From Stagnihabitans tardus (GTDB lineage: Bacteria; Pseudomonadota; Alphaproteobacteria; Rhodobacterales; Rhodobacteraceae), in the NCBI RefSeq assembly GCF_009925085.1, contig NZ_JAABNR010000006.1:62001-126000 (forward strand): DNA of 64,000 bases, given 5' to 3'. The position numbers and the translations under genes were made by a program. Shown in pieces: positions 16,066 to 26,299 of this stretch. Each line of letters starts with the position of its first letter. Position 1 is the stretch's first letter. The notes under the pieces are model-generated. The model saw only the letters and a program-made list of their open reading frames with translations. It was not told the origin of the DNA and ran no database searches.

Positions 16066-17376
16066 ATGAACATGACGCTGCGCGCCCTTTTGGGCGCCAC
16101 GGCTTTGCTCACCCTGACCGGGGTGGCCATGGCCGAAACCGAGATCACCGTCGCCACCGTGAACAACGGCGACATGATCCGGATGCAGGGGCTGATGGAT
16201 GACTTCTACGCCAAGCACCCCGACATCAAGGTCAACTGGGTGACGCTGGAAGAAAACGTTCTGCGTCAGAATGTTACGACCGATATCGCCACGGGTGGCG
16301 GCCAGTATGACGTGCTGACGATCGGCACCTACGAGGTTCCGATCTGGGGCAAGCAGGGCTGGCTCGCCTCGCTGAACGACCTGCCGGCCGATTATGACGT
16401 CGATGACCTTCTGCCCGCCATGCGCGGCGGCCTGACCGTCGATGGCAACCTCTTGGCCTCGCCCTTCTACGGCGAAAGCTCGATGGTCATGTATCGCACC
16501 GACCTGATGGAGAAGGCCGGGCTGACCATGCCCGAGGCCCCCACCTGGGCCGATATCGAAAAGGCCGCGGCCGCGATGACCGACCGCGCCAATGACATCA
16601 ACGGCATCTGCCTGCGCGGCAAGGCCGGCTGGGGCGAGAACATGGCCTTCCTGACCGCCATGTCGAACTCCTTCGGCGCGCGCTGGTTCGATGAAAACTG
16701 GGTGACCCAGTTCGATCAGCCCGAGTGGAAGGCCACCTTGGACTTCTACCTGAACCTGATGACGCAATACGGCCCCGCTGGCGCCTCCAACAACGGCTTC
16801 AACGAGAACCTGACGCTCTTCAACCAGGGCAAGTGCGGCATGTGGATCGACGCGACCGTTGCGGCGTCCTTCGTGACGGGCAAGGATTCGACCGTGGCCG
16901 ACAAGGTGGGCTTTGCCTTGGCCCCGGACAATGGCCTCGGCAAGCGCGGCAACTGGCTCTGGGCCTGGTCGCTGGCGATCCCCGCCTCCAGCCAGAAGCA
17001 GGACGCCGCCAAGGCCTTCATCAACTGGGCGACCAACAAGGACTACCTGGCGCTCGTCGCCTCGAAGGAAGGCTGGGCCAACGTTCCCCCGGGCACGCGC
17101 ACCTCGCTCTACATGAACGAGGAATATGCCAAGGTCCCCTTCGCCAAGATGACGCTGGACTCGATCAACGCGGCTGACCCGACCAACCCGACCGTCAAGC
17201 CGGTGCCTTACGTCGGCGTGCAGTTCGTGGCGATCCCCGAGTTCGCGGGCCTTGGAACCACCGTGGGCGAGATCTTCTCGGCCGCCCTGGCTGGCCAGAA
17301 GACCGCCGACGAGGCCCTGGCCGAGGCGCAAGCCGCCGTCAGCGAAGAAATGGCCGCCGCCGGCTATGTGAAGTGA
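16066..17376 (+). CDS. smoE: Polyol ABC transporter substrate-binding protein SmoE
   Basis: 436-residue periplasmic binding protein of the extracellular solute-binding family 1. The signal peptide MNMTLRALLGATALLTLTGVAMA is followed by ETEITVATVNNGDMIRMQGLMDDFYAKHPDIKVNWV and the family-typical FNQGKCGMWIDATVAASFV and GNWLWAWSLAIPASS. Downstream order and the linked sorbitol and mannitol dehydrogenases indicate hexitol binding. The ATG at 16066 follows a strong GGGAGGA. A perfect 12-bp hairpin downstream may raise the level of this subunit over the permeases. Confidence 0.92.
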   Translation: MNMTLRALLGATALLTLTGVAMAETEITVATVNNGDMIRMQGLMDDFYAKHPDIKVNWVTLEENVLRQNVTTDIATGGGQYDVLTIGTYEVPIWGKQGWLASLNDLPADYDVDDLLPAMRGGLTVDGNLLASPFYGESSMVMYRTDLMEKAGLTMPEAPTWADIEKAAAAMTDRANDINGICLRGKAGWGENMAFLTAMSNSFGARWFDENWVTQFDQPEWKATLDFYLNLMTQYGPAGASNNGFNENLTLFNQGKCGMWIDATVAASFVTGKDSTVADKVGFALAPDNGLGKRGNWLWAWSLAIPASSQKQDAAKAFINWATNKDYLALVASKEGWANVPPGTRTSLYMNEEYAKVPFAKMTLDSINAADPTNPTVKPVPYVGVQFVAIPEFAGLGTTVGEIFSAALAGQKTADEALAEAQAAVSEEMAAAGYVK

Positions 17377-17426
17377 TCGACCGATCCGGGCCGGGGGCTC
17401 CCTCCCCGCCCGGGTCGCCTCCCAAG

Positions 17427-17457
17427 CCTGCGGGCGCCCGGACTTGGCGCCCGCAGG
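17427..17457 (+). promoter_or_regulatory. Intercistronic hairpin smoE-smoF
   Basis: CCTGCGGGCGCC (17427-17438), a 7-nt loop, then GGCGCCCGCAGG (17446-17457): a perfect 12-bp GC-rich stem about 50 nt after the smoE stop with no T-tract. Position after a binding-protein gene suits an mRNA-stabilising or partial-termination hairpin, as known in the malE-malF and puf intercistronic regions. The role here is inference. Confidence 0.65.
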
Positions 17458-17464
17458 TCTTCCC

Positions 17465-17494
17465 CTTCGCGCCCAGATCCTTCGCGCCCAGATC
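17465..17494. repeat. Tandem 15-bp direct duplication
   Basis: CTTCGCGCCCAGATC is repeated twice without a gap just before smoF (17465-17479 and 17480-17494). It looks like a simple slippage duplication in the smoE-smoF spacer, 18 bp before the smoF ATG. Confidence 0.8.
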
Positions 17495-17511
17495 ATCGGA
17501 GCCGCTGCCCC

Positions 17512-18381
17512 ATGTCGACGCAATCCACCCGCTTTGCCGCCCGCCTGATGGTCGCGCCTTCGGTCCTCGTCCTTTTGGTCTGGATGATCGTGCCCCTGGG
17601 CCTGACGATCTGGTATTCCTTCCGCATCTTCCGGCTTCTGTCGCCCGAGCGGACGGGCTGGACCTATCGCAACTACACCTGGTTCTTCAACGCCCCCGAC
17701 TTCTGGCTGGCCCTGGTCAACACGCTGCTCCTGGTGGGCGGGGTCCTGATCATCACAGTCATCCTCGGCACGCTGATCGCCCTTCTGATCGACCAGCCGG
17801 TCCATGGTCAGGGCGCGCTGCGCATCCTGGTCATCGCGCCCTTCTTCGTCATGCCCCCGGTCGCGGCCTCGATCTGGGAGAACCTCTTCATGCATCCGCA
17901 AAACGGGCTCTTCGCCGCCCTGTCCCGAGGGCTGGGCTATGAGCCGATCCTCTTCCTCGAGGACTATCCCATGGCCTCGGTCATCGGCATCGTCTCCTGG
18001 GAGTGGCTGCCCTTTGCGACGCTGATCCTGTTGACCGCGCTGCAATCGCTGTCCTCCGAACAGCTCGAGGCGGCCGAGATGGATGGCGCCGGTGCCCTGA
18101 ACCGCTTCCGCTATATCATCCTGCCGCATATGACGCGGGCCATCACGGTCGTCATCCTGATCCAGACCATCTTCCTGCTGGGCATCTTCGGCGAGATCTT
18201 CACGACGACGCAAGGAGGGCCCGGCTCGGCCTCGACCACCCTGCCCTACATGATCTTCAAACAAGCCATCGTCGCCAAGGACATCGGCCGCGCCGCTGCC
18301 GGAGGCATCATCGCCGTCATCCTTGCCAACCTTGTGGCCATCGTCCTGATGCGCGGCATCGGCAAGAACCTGGACGCCTAA
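17512..18381 (+). CDS. smoF: Polyol ABC transporter permease SmoF
   Basis: 289-residue inner-membrane permease of the MalF type with about six hydrophobic helices and the EAA loop (EQLEAAEMDGAGALNRFRYIILPHM, about 183-207) that contacts the ATPase. It pairs with SmoG to form the transmembrane channel for hexitols. It follows smoE by 135 bp containing a hairpin and a tandem 15-bp repeat, and is separated from smoG by only 9 bp. No obvious Shine-Dalgarno precedes the ATG (GCTGCCCC), which would fit lower translation than smoE. Confidence 0.92.
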   Translation: MSTQSTRFAARLMVAPSVLVLLVWMIVPLGLTIWYSFRIFRLLSPERTGWTYRNYTWFFNAPDFWLALVNTLLLVGGVLIITVILGTLIALLIDQPVHGQGALRILVIAPFFVMPPVAASIWENLFMHPQNGLFAALSRGLGYEPILFLEDYPMASVIGIVSWEWLPFATLILLTALQSLSSEQLEAAEMDGAGALNRFRYIILPHMTRAITVVILIQTIFLLGIFGEIFTTTQGGPGSASTTLPYMIFKQAIVAKDIGRAAAGGIIAVILANLVAIVLMRGIGKNLDA

Positions 18382-18390
18382 GGAGCCCCC

Positions 18391-19221
18391 ATGGCACGTG
18401 CAACGACACCCCGCCGCAAGGCCCTGACCACCCTGGCCGCCTGGACCGTCGCGCTGATCATCTTCTTCCCGGTCCTGTGGATGATCCTGACCTCCTTCAA
18501 GACCGAGGCTTCTGCCGTGGCCATGCCGCCCGAGTTCCTCGGCGCAAGCTGGACGCTGGAGAACTATGCGGAAGTCTGGCAGCGGTCCGATTATCCGCGC
18601 TTCTTCTGGAATTCGGTCGTCATTTCGGTGGGGTCCACGCTTCTGGGTCTGGGTCTCGCCATCCCCGCCGCCTGGTCCATGGCCTTCGTGCCGGGGCGGC
18701 GGACCAAGGACCTCTTGATGTGGATGCTGTCCACCAAGATGATGCCCGCCGTGGCGGTCATGATCCCGATCTACCTTCTGTTCCAGTGGCTTGGCATCTA
18801 TGACAGCAAAATCGGCCTGGTCATCGCCCTGATGCTGATGAACCTGCCGATCATCATCTGGATGCTTTACACCTATTTCAAGGAAATCCCCTCCGAGATC
18901 CTGGAGGCCGCGCGGATGGATGGCGCGAACCTGTGGAACGAGGTGCTTTACGTCCTGACGCCCATGGCGGTGCCGGGCATCGCCTCGACCCTGCTTTTGA
19001 ACGTGATCCTCGCCTGGAACGAGGCCTTCTGGACCATCACGCTGACCACGACCAAGGCGGCCCCCCTCTCGGCCTTCATCGCCTCCTTCTCGGCGCCGCA
19101 GGGGCTGTTTTACGCGAAACTCTCGGCGGCCTCGACCATGGCCATTCTGCCGATCCTGATACTGGGCTGGTTCAGCCAGAAGCAACTCGTCCGCGGCCTG
19201 ACCTTCGGCGCGGTGAAGTGA
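18391..19221 (+). CDS. smoG: Polyol ABC transporter permease SmoG
   Basis: 276-residue MalG-type permease with six hydrophobic segments and the EAA motif SEILEAARMDGANLWNEVLYVLTPM (about 168-192). An AAGGAGC lies just before the ATG. The first helix (TTLAAWTVALIIFFPVLWMILTSFKTE) and the following periplasmic segment match other hexitol permeases of this class. It is in the same transcription unit as smoE, smoF and smoK. Confidence 0.92.
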   Translation: MARATTPRRKALTTLAAWTVALIIFFPVLWMILTSFKTEASAVAMPPEFLGASWTLENYAEVWQRSDYPRFFWNSVVISVGSTLLGLGLAIPAAWSMAFVPGRRTKDLLMWMLSTKMMPAVAVMIPIYLLFQWLGIYDSKIGLVIALMLMNLPIIIWMLYTYFKEIPSEILEAARMDGANLWNEVLYVLTPMAVPGIASTLLLNVILAWNEAFWTITLTTTKAAPLSAFIASFSAPQGLFYAKLSAASTMAILPILILGWFSQKQLVRGLTFGAVK

Positions 19222-19227
19222 GGTAAA

Positions 19228-20219
<992 letters not shown>

Positions 20220-20223
<4 letters not shown>

Positions 20224-20981
20224 GACTTGCGGGGAAAGTCGCCCTGATCACCGGCGCCGCGCGCGGCATCGGCCGTGCCTTCGCCGAGGCCTATGCGCGC
20301 GAAGGCGCCGTGGTCGCCGTGGCCGATATCCAGGGCGCGGCCGAGACCGCCGCCCAGATCCCCGGCGCCTTCGGCATCACGATGGATGTGACCGACCAGG
20401 CCTCGATCGACGCCGCCGTGGCAGAGGTGGTCAAGGTCGCGGGCGGCATCGACATCCTGTTGAACAACGCCGCCGCCTTCGACCTGGCCCCCATTGTCGA
20501 GATCACGCGGCAAAGCTATCAGCGCATCATGGACATCAATGTCGCAGGCACGCTCTTTCCCTTGCAGGCCGTGGCGCGGCAGATGATCAAGCAGGGGCGC
20601 GGCGGGCGGATCATCAACATGGCCAGCCAGGCGGGCCGTCGCGGCGAGGCGCTGGTCGGCGTCTATTGCGCCTCCAAGGCCGCCGTGATCTCCTTGACGC
20701 AGTCGGCGGGCCTTGATCTGATCAAGCATGGCATCAAGGTCAATGGCATCGCCCCCGGCGTCGTCGACACGCCGATGTGGGACCAGGTCGATGCGCTTTT
20801 CGCGAAATACGAAAATCTCCCCCTGGGCGAGAAGAAGCGCCAGGTGGGCCTGGCCGTGCCCCATGGCCGCATGGGACGGCCCGAAGACCTGACCGGAATG
20901 GCCGTTTTCCTCGCTTCGGACGAGGCGGATTACATCGTCGCCCAGACCTACAACGTCGACGGCGGGAATTGGATGAACTGA
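20220..20981 (+). CDS. smoS: Sorbitol dehydrogenase (SDR) SmoS
   Basis: 253-residue SDR that closely resembles R. sphaeroides SmoS, which oxidises sorbitol to fructose with NAD. Visible motifs are TGAARGIG (11-18), a DVTDQASID acidic segment, [16 protein letters not shown], the active-site YCASK, and the C-terminal [40 protein letters not shown]. The best start is the GTG at 20220 giving V(M)[15 protein letters not shown] and overlapping the smoK stop; longer upstream readings lie inside smoK. mtlK begins 1 nt after its stop codon. Confidence 0.93.
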
Positions 20982-20982
20982 G

Positions 20983-22401
20983 ATGACCTATACAACGCCC
21001 CTCTATGACCGCTCGAAACTGACCCCGGGCATCGTCCATATCGGCCTGGGGAATTTCCACCGCGCCCATATGGCCGTCTACCTGGACGATCTCTTCGCCC
21101 TGGGTGAGGGGCATGACTGGGCCATCCTCGGCGCCGGCGTGCGCGCCCCCGATGCGCGGATGCGCGAGGCGCTCCTGGCGCAGGATTGCCTCTCGACCGT
21201 GATCGAACTGGACCCATCGGGCCGATCGGCGCGGCGCGTGGGGTCGATGATCGACTTCCTGCCCGTGCAGGAGGACAACGCCGCCCTGATCGCCGCGATG
21301 TCCAACCCCGCGATCCGCATCGTCTCGCTGACCGTGACCGAGGGCGGGTATTTCATGGATTCGGCCGGGGCTTTCGATCCCTTGGCACCCGAGATCCTTG
21401 CGGATGCTGCGGCGCCGCATCGCACGGCCTTTGGCGCCATCATCGCGGCCCTGCGGGCGCGGCGCGCGGCGGGCGTGGCGCCCTTCACGGTCATGTCCTG
21501 CGACAACCTGCCCGGCAACGGCCATGTGACCCGCGCGACCGTCTGCGGCCTGGCCCGGCTCTCGGACCCGGACTTCGCCGCCTGGATCGAGGCCAATGTC
21601 GCCTTCCCCAATGGCATGGTCGACCGCATCACCCCGGCAACCGGCGACCGCGAGCGCGCCATGGCCGCCGATTTCGGCCTGTCGGACCCGGTGCCGGTGA
21701 CCTGTGAACCCTTCCGGCAATGGGTGCTCGAGGACAATTTCCCGCTGGGCCGCCCGGCGCTGGAGAAGGTCGGCGTGACCTTCACCAACCATGTCCACGA
21801 ATACGAGACGATGAAGATCCGCATCCTGAACGGCGGCCATGCGATCATCGCCTATCCCGGCGGGCTCAAGGGCATCCATTTCGTCCATGAGGCGATGCAG
21901 GACGCGACGATCCGCGGCTTCCTCGATGCGGTCGAGACCCGCGAGATCCTGCCCGTCGTCCCCCCGGTCCCGGGCGTGGTGCTGGGGGACTACAAGTCCC
22001 TGATCATCGAGCGCTTTTCCAACCCCGAAGTGGCCGACACCGAACGGCGGCTGTGCCTTGACGGCTCGAACCGCCAGCCCAAGTTCATCATCCTGTCGAT
22101 CCGCGACAACCTCGCGCGCGGGGTCATGCCGCATGGCTTGATCCTGGAAAGCGCGCTCTGGTGTCGCTATTGCTTCGGCACCGACGAGACCGGCGCCGAG
22201 ATCGCGCCGAACGATCCGAACTGGGACATGCTGCAGGCGGCGGCCCGGGCGGCCAAGGCGGACCCCTCCGCCTGGATCGCGATGGAGCCGATCTATGGCG
22301 ACCTGGCCCGGAACCCGGATTTCGTCGCGGCCTTCGGCGCCGCGCTGGACAAGGTCTGGGCCGAAGGCAGCGAGGCTGCGATGCGGGCCTATATCGGGTA
22401 G
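20983..22401 (+). CDS. mtlK: Mannitol 2-dehydrogenase MtlK
   Basis: 472-residue polyol-specific long-chain dehydrogenase that oxidises mannitol (and some other hexitols) to fructose. The N-terminal nucleotide-binding start IVHIGLGNFHRAHMAVYLDDL, the family signature VTEGGYF, the SCDNLPGNGHVTR block, and the catalytic region KIRILNGGHAIIAYPGGLKG (Lys..Asn..His) are present. It is the last gene of the smo operon; a fructokinase (mtlZ), found at this place in R. sphaeroides, is absent. Its 3' side opens into a 1.5-kb repeat region that begins with a paired GCCCYGCCGACTG motif. Confidence 0.94.
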   Translation: MTYTTPLYDRSKLTPGIVHIGLGNFHRAHMAVYLDDLFALGEGHDWAILGAGVRAPDARMREALLAQDCLSTVIELDPSGRSARRVGSMIDFLPVQEDNAALIAAMSNPAIRIVSLTVTEGGYFMDSAGAFDPLAPEILADAAAPHRTAFGAIIAALRARRAAGVAPFTVMSCDNLPGNGHVTRATVCGLARLSDPDFAAWIEANVAFPNGMVDRITPATGDRERAMAADFGLSDPVPVTCEPFRQWVLEDNFPLGRPALEKVGVTFTNHVHEYETMKIRILNGGHAIIAYPGGLKGIHFVHEAMQDATIRGFLDAVETREILPVVPPVPGVVLGDYKSLIIERFSNPEVADTERRLCLDGSNRQPKFIILSIRDNLARGVMPHGLILESALWCRYCFGTDETGAEIAPNDPNWDMLQAAARAAKADPSAWIAMEPIYGDLARNPDFVAAFGAALDKVWAEGSEAAMRAYIG

Positions 22402-22838
22402 CCTTTCGCGGTTGGCCCTGCCGACTGGGAGGCTGCGCCAGTCCTTCAAGCCTCGCCCCGCCGACTGGGGGCTTGTCACGGGCGGAATGGGGGCGCGGCA
22501 TCAGGGGCGTGATCCGGGGGCTACGGGGGTGAGTGCCCTCTTGCCCCTAGGTCACCGCCTCAATGGCGAGTGATCCGGGGGCGTGCAAGCTGAGTGCATG
22601 GCAGGCAATTCGGCTTTGACGATTGCGAGTGTGACCCTGGGGCGCGCGGAGTGAGTGAGGCAGTCACGCATCGAGGCGCCAGAACGTTCATCCCGCTTGG
22701 CGGGGAGGCTCGAAGACAGCGCCTCCCGCCATCCCCGCTCCGCAGGGCCTGGATTTCCTTCTGAGCTGTCCCTCCGTGCCGGGCTGAGGCGGCAAACCGA
22801 TCCTTCGCCCGTTTGGCACCGGCGGCTGCGGGGTCTTC
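22402..22838. repeat. Non-coding repeat region after mtlK (left part)
   Basis: No credible gene. It holds a pair of GCCGACTGG motifs exactly 40 bp apart (22420, 22460), each preceded by GCCCTG or CGCCCC, directly after mtlK. Next come three diverged direct repeats with a 61-bp period (GTGATCCGGGGGC at 22509 and 22570, GTGTGACCCTGGGGC from 22629), each followed by a TGAGTG-like segment. A GC-rich stretch then leads into the 93-bp array. Open frames across it are not codon-like. Confidence 0.6.
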
Positions 22839-23855
22839 TGGGGACAATGGCGCGAGCGGGCTGCGCCGGAGAGGGTGGCGCCTCTCTCCCTCGCGGGGCC
22901 CGTCCGGGACCTTCGGGGGCGGGGCGTCCTGGCGTCAATCGGCCCAACAGGACCTGCCCCCGAGACGGTGGCACCCTTCCCCCTTTCGGCGACCGGTTTG
23001 GAGGATCCGTGGCGGGGCCTTCAGCGATCAATCGTCGCAACGAATGGCTGCGTCAGGGAAGGCGGCACCCGTCCACCTCCGGAGGCCACTTGCGACCTTA
23101 GGTTGGGGTCTTAAGCGATCATTCGCCGCAACGAAGGGCTGCATCAGGGAAGGCGGGACCCTCCCCCCTCCGGCGCCCACTTGGGTCCTTCGGGTGGCGG
23201 GTCTTTTGCGATCAATTGCCGCAACGAAGGGCTGCGTCAGAGAAGGCGGCACCCGTCCACCTCCGGCGCCCGCTTTGGTCCTTCGGGTGGCGGGTCTTAT
23301 GCGAACAATCGCCAAGTCAGGGGGCTGCATCAGGGAAGGTGGCACCCATCCACCTCATAAGACTACTTGGGACCTTCGGGTGGGGGGGGGCTTCTGCGAT
23401 CAATCGCCCCAACGAAGGGCTGCGTCAGGGAAGGCGGGACCCGTCCACCTCAGAAGACTACTTGGGTCCTTCGGGTGGGGGGTCTTCTGCAATCATTCGC
23501 CGCAACGAAGGGCTGCGTCAGGGAAGCCGCCACCCTCCCTCCCTCCGGCGCCCGCTTTTGTCCTTCGGGTGGCGGGTCTTATGCGATCAATCGCCAAGTC
23601 AGGGGGGCTACATCAGGGAAGGCGGCACCCGTCCACCTCAGAAGACTACTTGGGACCTTCGGGTGTGGGGTCTTCTGCGATCAATCGCCGCAACGAAGGG
23701 TTGCATCAGGGAAGGCGGGACCCTCCCCCCCTCCGGCGCCCGCTTTGGTCCTTCGGGTGGGGGGTCTTCTGCAATCATTCGCCGAAACGAAGGGCTGCAC
23801 CAGGGAAGCCGCCACCCTCCCCCCTCCGCCCGCTTTGGTCCTTCGGGGGGGAGAC
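22839..23855. repeat. Tandem array of about eleven ~93-bp repeats
   Basis: Units begin at about 22839, 22932 (both decayed), 23024, 23115, 23208, 23301, 23396, 23489, 23583, 23677 and 23771. A typical unit reads GCGATCAATCGCCGCAACGA, then AGGGCTGCGTCAGGGAAGGC, then a variable middle of either CGGCGCCCGCTTTGG or AGAAGACTACTTGGG, then TCCTTCGGGTGG and GGGTCTTCT. Single-base indels change the reading frame between units, so the array is not a repeat protein. Each unit carries CC-TTCG-GG, a stable tetraloop if transcribed. Confidence 0.85.
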
Positions 23856-23946
23856 CCCAGGACGCCAGAGCGCGTCCTCCCTGCACAGGCAGTCGGCAGG
23901 GCCAGGGACGGCGGATGTGAGGCTGGGTCCAGTCGGCGGGGCTGGC
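23856..23946. repeat. Paired CAGTCGGC motifs at the cckA 3' end
   Basis: CAGTCGGCAGGGC (23890-23902) and CAGTCGGCGGGGC (23930-23942), start-to-start distance 40 bp. The second is a few bases from the cckA stop codon. In the direction of cckA transcription they read GCCCYGCCGACTG, as they do after mtlK and after the SDR at 27845. Confidence 0.75.
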
Positions 23947-26235
23947 CTATTGCATCTGCATCTGGCCCTGAACCGTCGCGGTCAGGTCACCCAGCGAGAA
24001 GGGCTTGGGCAGGAAGACCGAGTTCGGGATCCGGCTCTGCGTCTCGGAGAGCGCGTCCTCGGCATAGCCAGAGACGAAGATCACCTTCACATGGGGCCGC
24101 TCTTCCAGCGCCTGGCGCACCCAGCTCGGCCCATCCATCCCCGGCATCACCACATCGGTCACGAAGACATCGACATTCAAGGAGGGGTCCTCCAGCGTCC
24201 TCAGGGCCTCTTCGGCATTCTCGGCCTCGAGCACCGTGTAGCCCCGCATCCGCAGCGCGCGCGAGGCGAAGGCGCGCACCGGCGCCTCGTCCTCGACCAG
24301 GAGAACGACCCCCTCGCCCTGTTTCAACACGACTTTCTTCTTCTCTTCGACCAGGTCGGCGGGCCCCGAATGGATCGGGAAATAGAGCGAGAAGGTCGAA
24401 CCCGCCCCCACTTCGCTGTCGACGAAGATGAAGCCGCCCGACTGTTTCACGATGCCGTAAGCCGTGGAAAGACCAAGACCCGTGCCCTCGCCGACCTTCT
24501 TGGTCGTATAGAAGGGCTCGAAAATCTTCTGCAAACGGTCGGCCGGGATGCCGCTGCCCGAATCCTGCACCTTGATCACCGCATAATCCCCCGCGGGCAC
24601 CGTGGCCCGGTCGCGCACCAGGGGTTCGCTCAGCGAGATCGCCTCGGTGTCGACCCGGATCACCCCGCCCTGCGGCATGGCATCGCGGGCGTTCACGACC
24701 AGGTTCATCAGGACCTGCTCAAGCTGGCGCTTGTCGGCCCGGATCGCGCCCAGTTTCAGCCCATGGTTCAGCTGCAGCCGGATGCGCTCTCCGACCAGCC
24801 GGTTCAAGAGATGCGCCAGTTCCGAGAGCACATCCTCGAGGTCCAGCCTTTCGGGCTTCAGCGTCTGCTTGCGGCTATAGGCCAGGAGCTGGCTGACCAG
24901 CGAGGCCGCGCGGTTGGCGTTCTGGTGGATCTGCACCAGGTCGCCGTAATCGGAATCCTCGCGTTCGTGGCGCATGAGCAAAAGGTCGCAATGGCCTGAA
25001 ATCGCGGTCAGAAGATTGTTGAAGTCATGGGCGATGCCCCCTGCAAGCTGGCCGATGGCCTGCATCTTCTGGCTTTGGACGAACTGCGCCTCCAGCGTCT
25101 TGAAGGCGGTGGCATCCTGCAGGACGGCCAGAACCTCGGGGCGGCCATGTTCGACGATGCGCCGCAGCATGACCTGGAGGAAGACCTCGCCATCCACCAG
25201 GCGCGCCCGCAGCATTTCCGACCGCGAGGGCGCGCGTTCGCTCACGATATCGTCCAGCCAATCCGAGACCGGGCGGCCCAGCCCCTCGAGCAGGTCATGG
25301 AACATGACGCCCGGCTCGCCCGTCAGGTTCAAGATTGCCCGCGCCGCCGCATTGGCCACGATCAGCGCGCCATTCGGCCCGAATTTCGCAAGCGGCACCG
25401 GCACATGTTCGAAATCGGCCATGGCCGAGGGCAAGGGCGTGCCCTCGGGCACCGGGAGAAGATAGATCTCGCGCCTTTCGCCGGGGCCATCCAGTTCGGC
25501 CAGGATCGCCCTTGTCGGGCCATCGACGCCCTGAACCTCGACCTCTTCGCCGGAGTGAAGGATCGGGGTGTTGAAAATCCGGTCGAGCCGCTTGGGTCGC
25601 CCCCCGACCAGCCGCCGCATCGCCTCGTTGCTGTAAAGGATCACGCCCGCCTTGTTGGCGGTCAGCATCGGCAGCGAGAGGGCATCGGCCCCACCGCGAC
25701 CGGCCCCGCGATCCTGGAACTCTTCGAGCCGCCACATGAAGCGGTCATCGCCCATCCTGGCCACCGAAAGCCGGATGTGGCCGCGTCGCGTCACGACATC
25801 CTCACGCCCCGATCCGCCATGCAAGGCCCTGTTCTGCAAACGGAAAAGCACAGAAGAGGGCGAGGCGAACTGTTCGGACATCGTGGCCACCAGCGTGGCC
25901 CCCATCCGCGACTGGAACCGCGCCTCGGCCGCCGCATTCTGATAGCGGATCTCGCCCAGGCGGTCGGTCATGAAACAGGGCGTCGCGTCCTGGCCCACAA
26001 GCTCGGTCAGTTGCCGCAGGCGCGTCCGCTCGGCCCGCGTGCCCGCCCAGGCCCGCAGCCGCAGCCCAAGCGCCAGGAAGACCAGGCTCAGCGCCACCAG
26101 CGCCCCCCCCATCCGCATCGCGGCCGTGGGCGCGGCCCAAGCCACCACCCCCGCCGCCAGGGCCGCAGCCACCGCCATCAGCGGCAACCCCAGTCCCGGA
26201 AGGGTCCTCTTGCCAATCACCGTCACATCACCCAA
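23947..26235 (-). CDS. cckA: Hybrid sensor histidine kinase CckA
   Basis: About 762-residue hybrid kinase. Two N-terminal membrane helices (about 10-65) are followed by PAS-like sensing regions, an HisKA domain with the phosphoacceptor in GGIAHDFNNLLTAISGHCDLLLMRHE (typical of CckA), an HATPase domain with NLVVNARDAM, DSGSGIP and GEGTGLGLSTAYGIV, and a receiver domain with VFVTDVVMPGMDGPSWV (phosphorylatable Asp). CckA phosphorylates ChpT and so CtrA and CpdR. The first codon is uncertain: the longest reading starts at TTG 26235, and GTG codons at 26226 and 26220 are also possible. A CtrA box lies about 65-79 bp upstream. Confidence 0.93.
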   Translation of the reverse strand: MGDVTVIGKRTLPGLGLPLMAVAAALAAGVVAWAAPTAAMRMGGALVALSLVFLALGLRLRAWAGTRAERTRLRQLTELVGQDATPCFMTDRLGEIRYQNAAAEARFQSRMGATLVATMSEQFASPSSVLFRLQNRALHGGSGREDVVTRRGHIRLSVARMGDDRFMWRLEEFQDRGAGRGGADALSLPMLTANKAGVILYSNEAMRRLVGGRPKRLDRIFNTPILHSGEEVEVQGVDGPTRAILAELDGPGERREIYLLPVPEGTPLPSAMADFEHVPVPLAKFGPNGALIVANAAARAILNLTGEPGVMFHDLLEGLGRPVSDWLDDIVSERAPSRSEMLRARLVDGEVFLQVMLRRIVEHGRPEVLAVLQDATAFKTLEAQFVQSQKMQAIGQLAGGIAHDFNNLLTAISGHCDLLLMRHEREDSDYGDLVQIHQNANRAASLVSQLLAYSRKQTLKPERLDLEDVLSELAHLLNRLVGERIRLQLNHGLKLGAIRADKRQLEQVLMNLVVNARDAMPQGGVIRVDTEAISLSEPLVRDRATVPAGDYAVIKVQDSGSGIPADRLQKIFEPFYTTKKVGEGTGLGLSTAYGIVKQSGGFIFVDSEVGAGSTFSLYFPIHSGPADLVEEKKKVVLKQGEGVVLLVEDEAPVRAFASRALRMRGYTVLEAENAEEALRTLEDPSLNVDVFVTDVVMPGMDGPSWVRQALEERPHVKVIFVSGYAEDALSETQSRIPNSVFLPKPFSLGDLTATVQGQMQMQ

Positions 26236-26299
26236 TTGCCCGGCCCCCGGTCACCCGATTCCCTTCGGAACCCTTTGTGAACATGGGGGGCCAGAAGGG

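Noticed and set aside
22402-22840. A degraded gene after mtlK (candidate mtlZ remnant)
   Set aside because: No fructokinase motif or continuous codon bias could be recognised; the sequence is made of short repeats instead.
22839-23855. CRISPR array
   Set aside because: Units are contiguous ~93-bp repeats without short identical repeats separated by unique spacers, and no cas genes are present.
22813-24999. Long plus-strand open frame of over 700 codons through the repeats and opposite cckA
   Set aside because: It runs across repeats with frame-shifting indels and then antisense to the well-conserved cckA; low-complexity Arg/Gly/Pro translation typical of GC-rich shadow frames.
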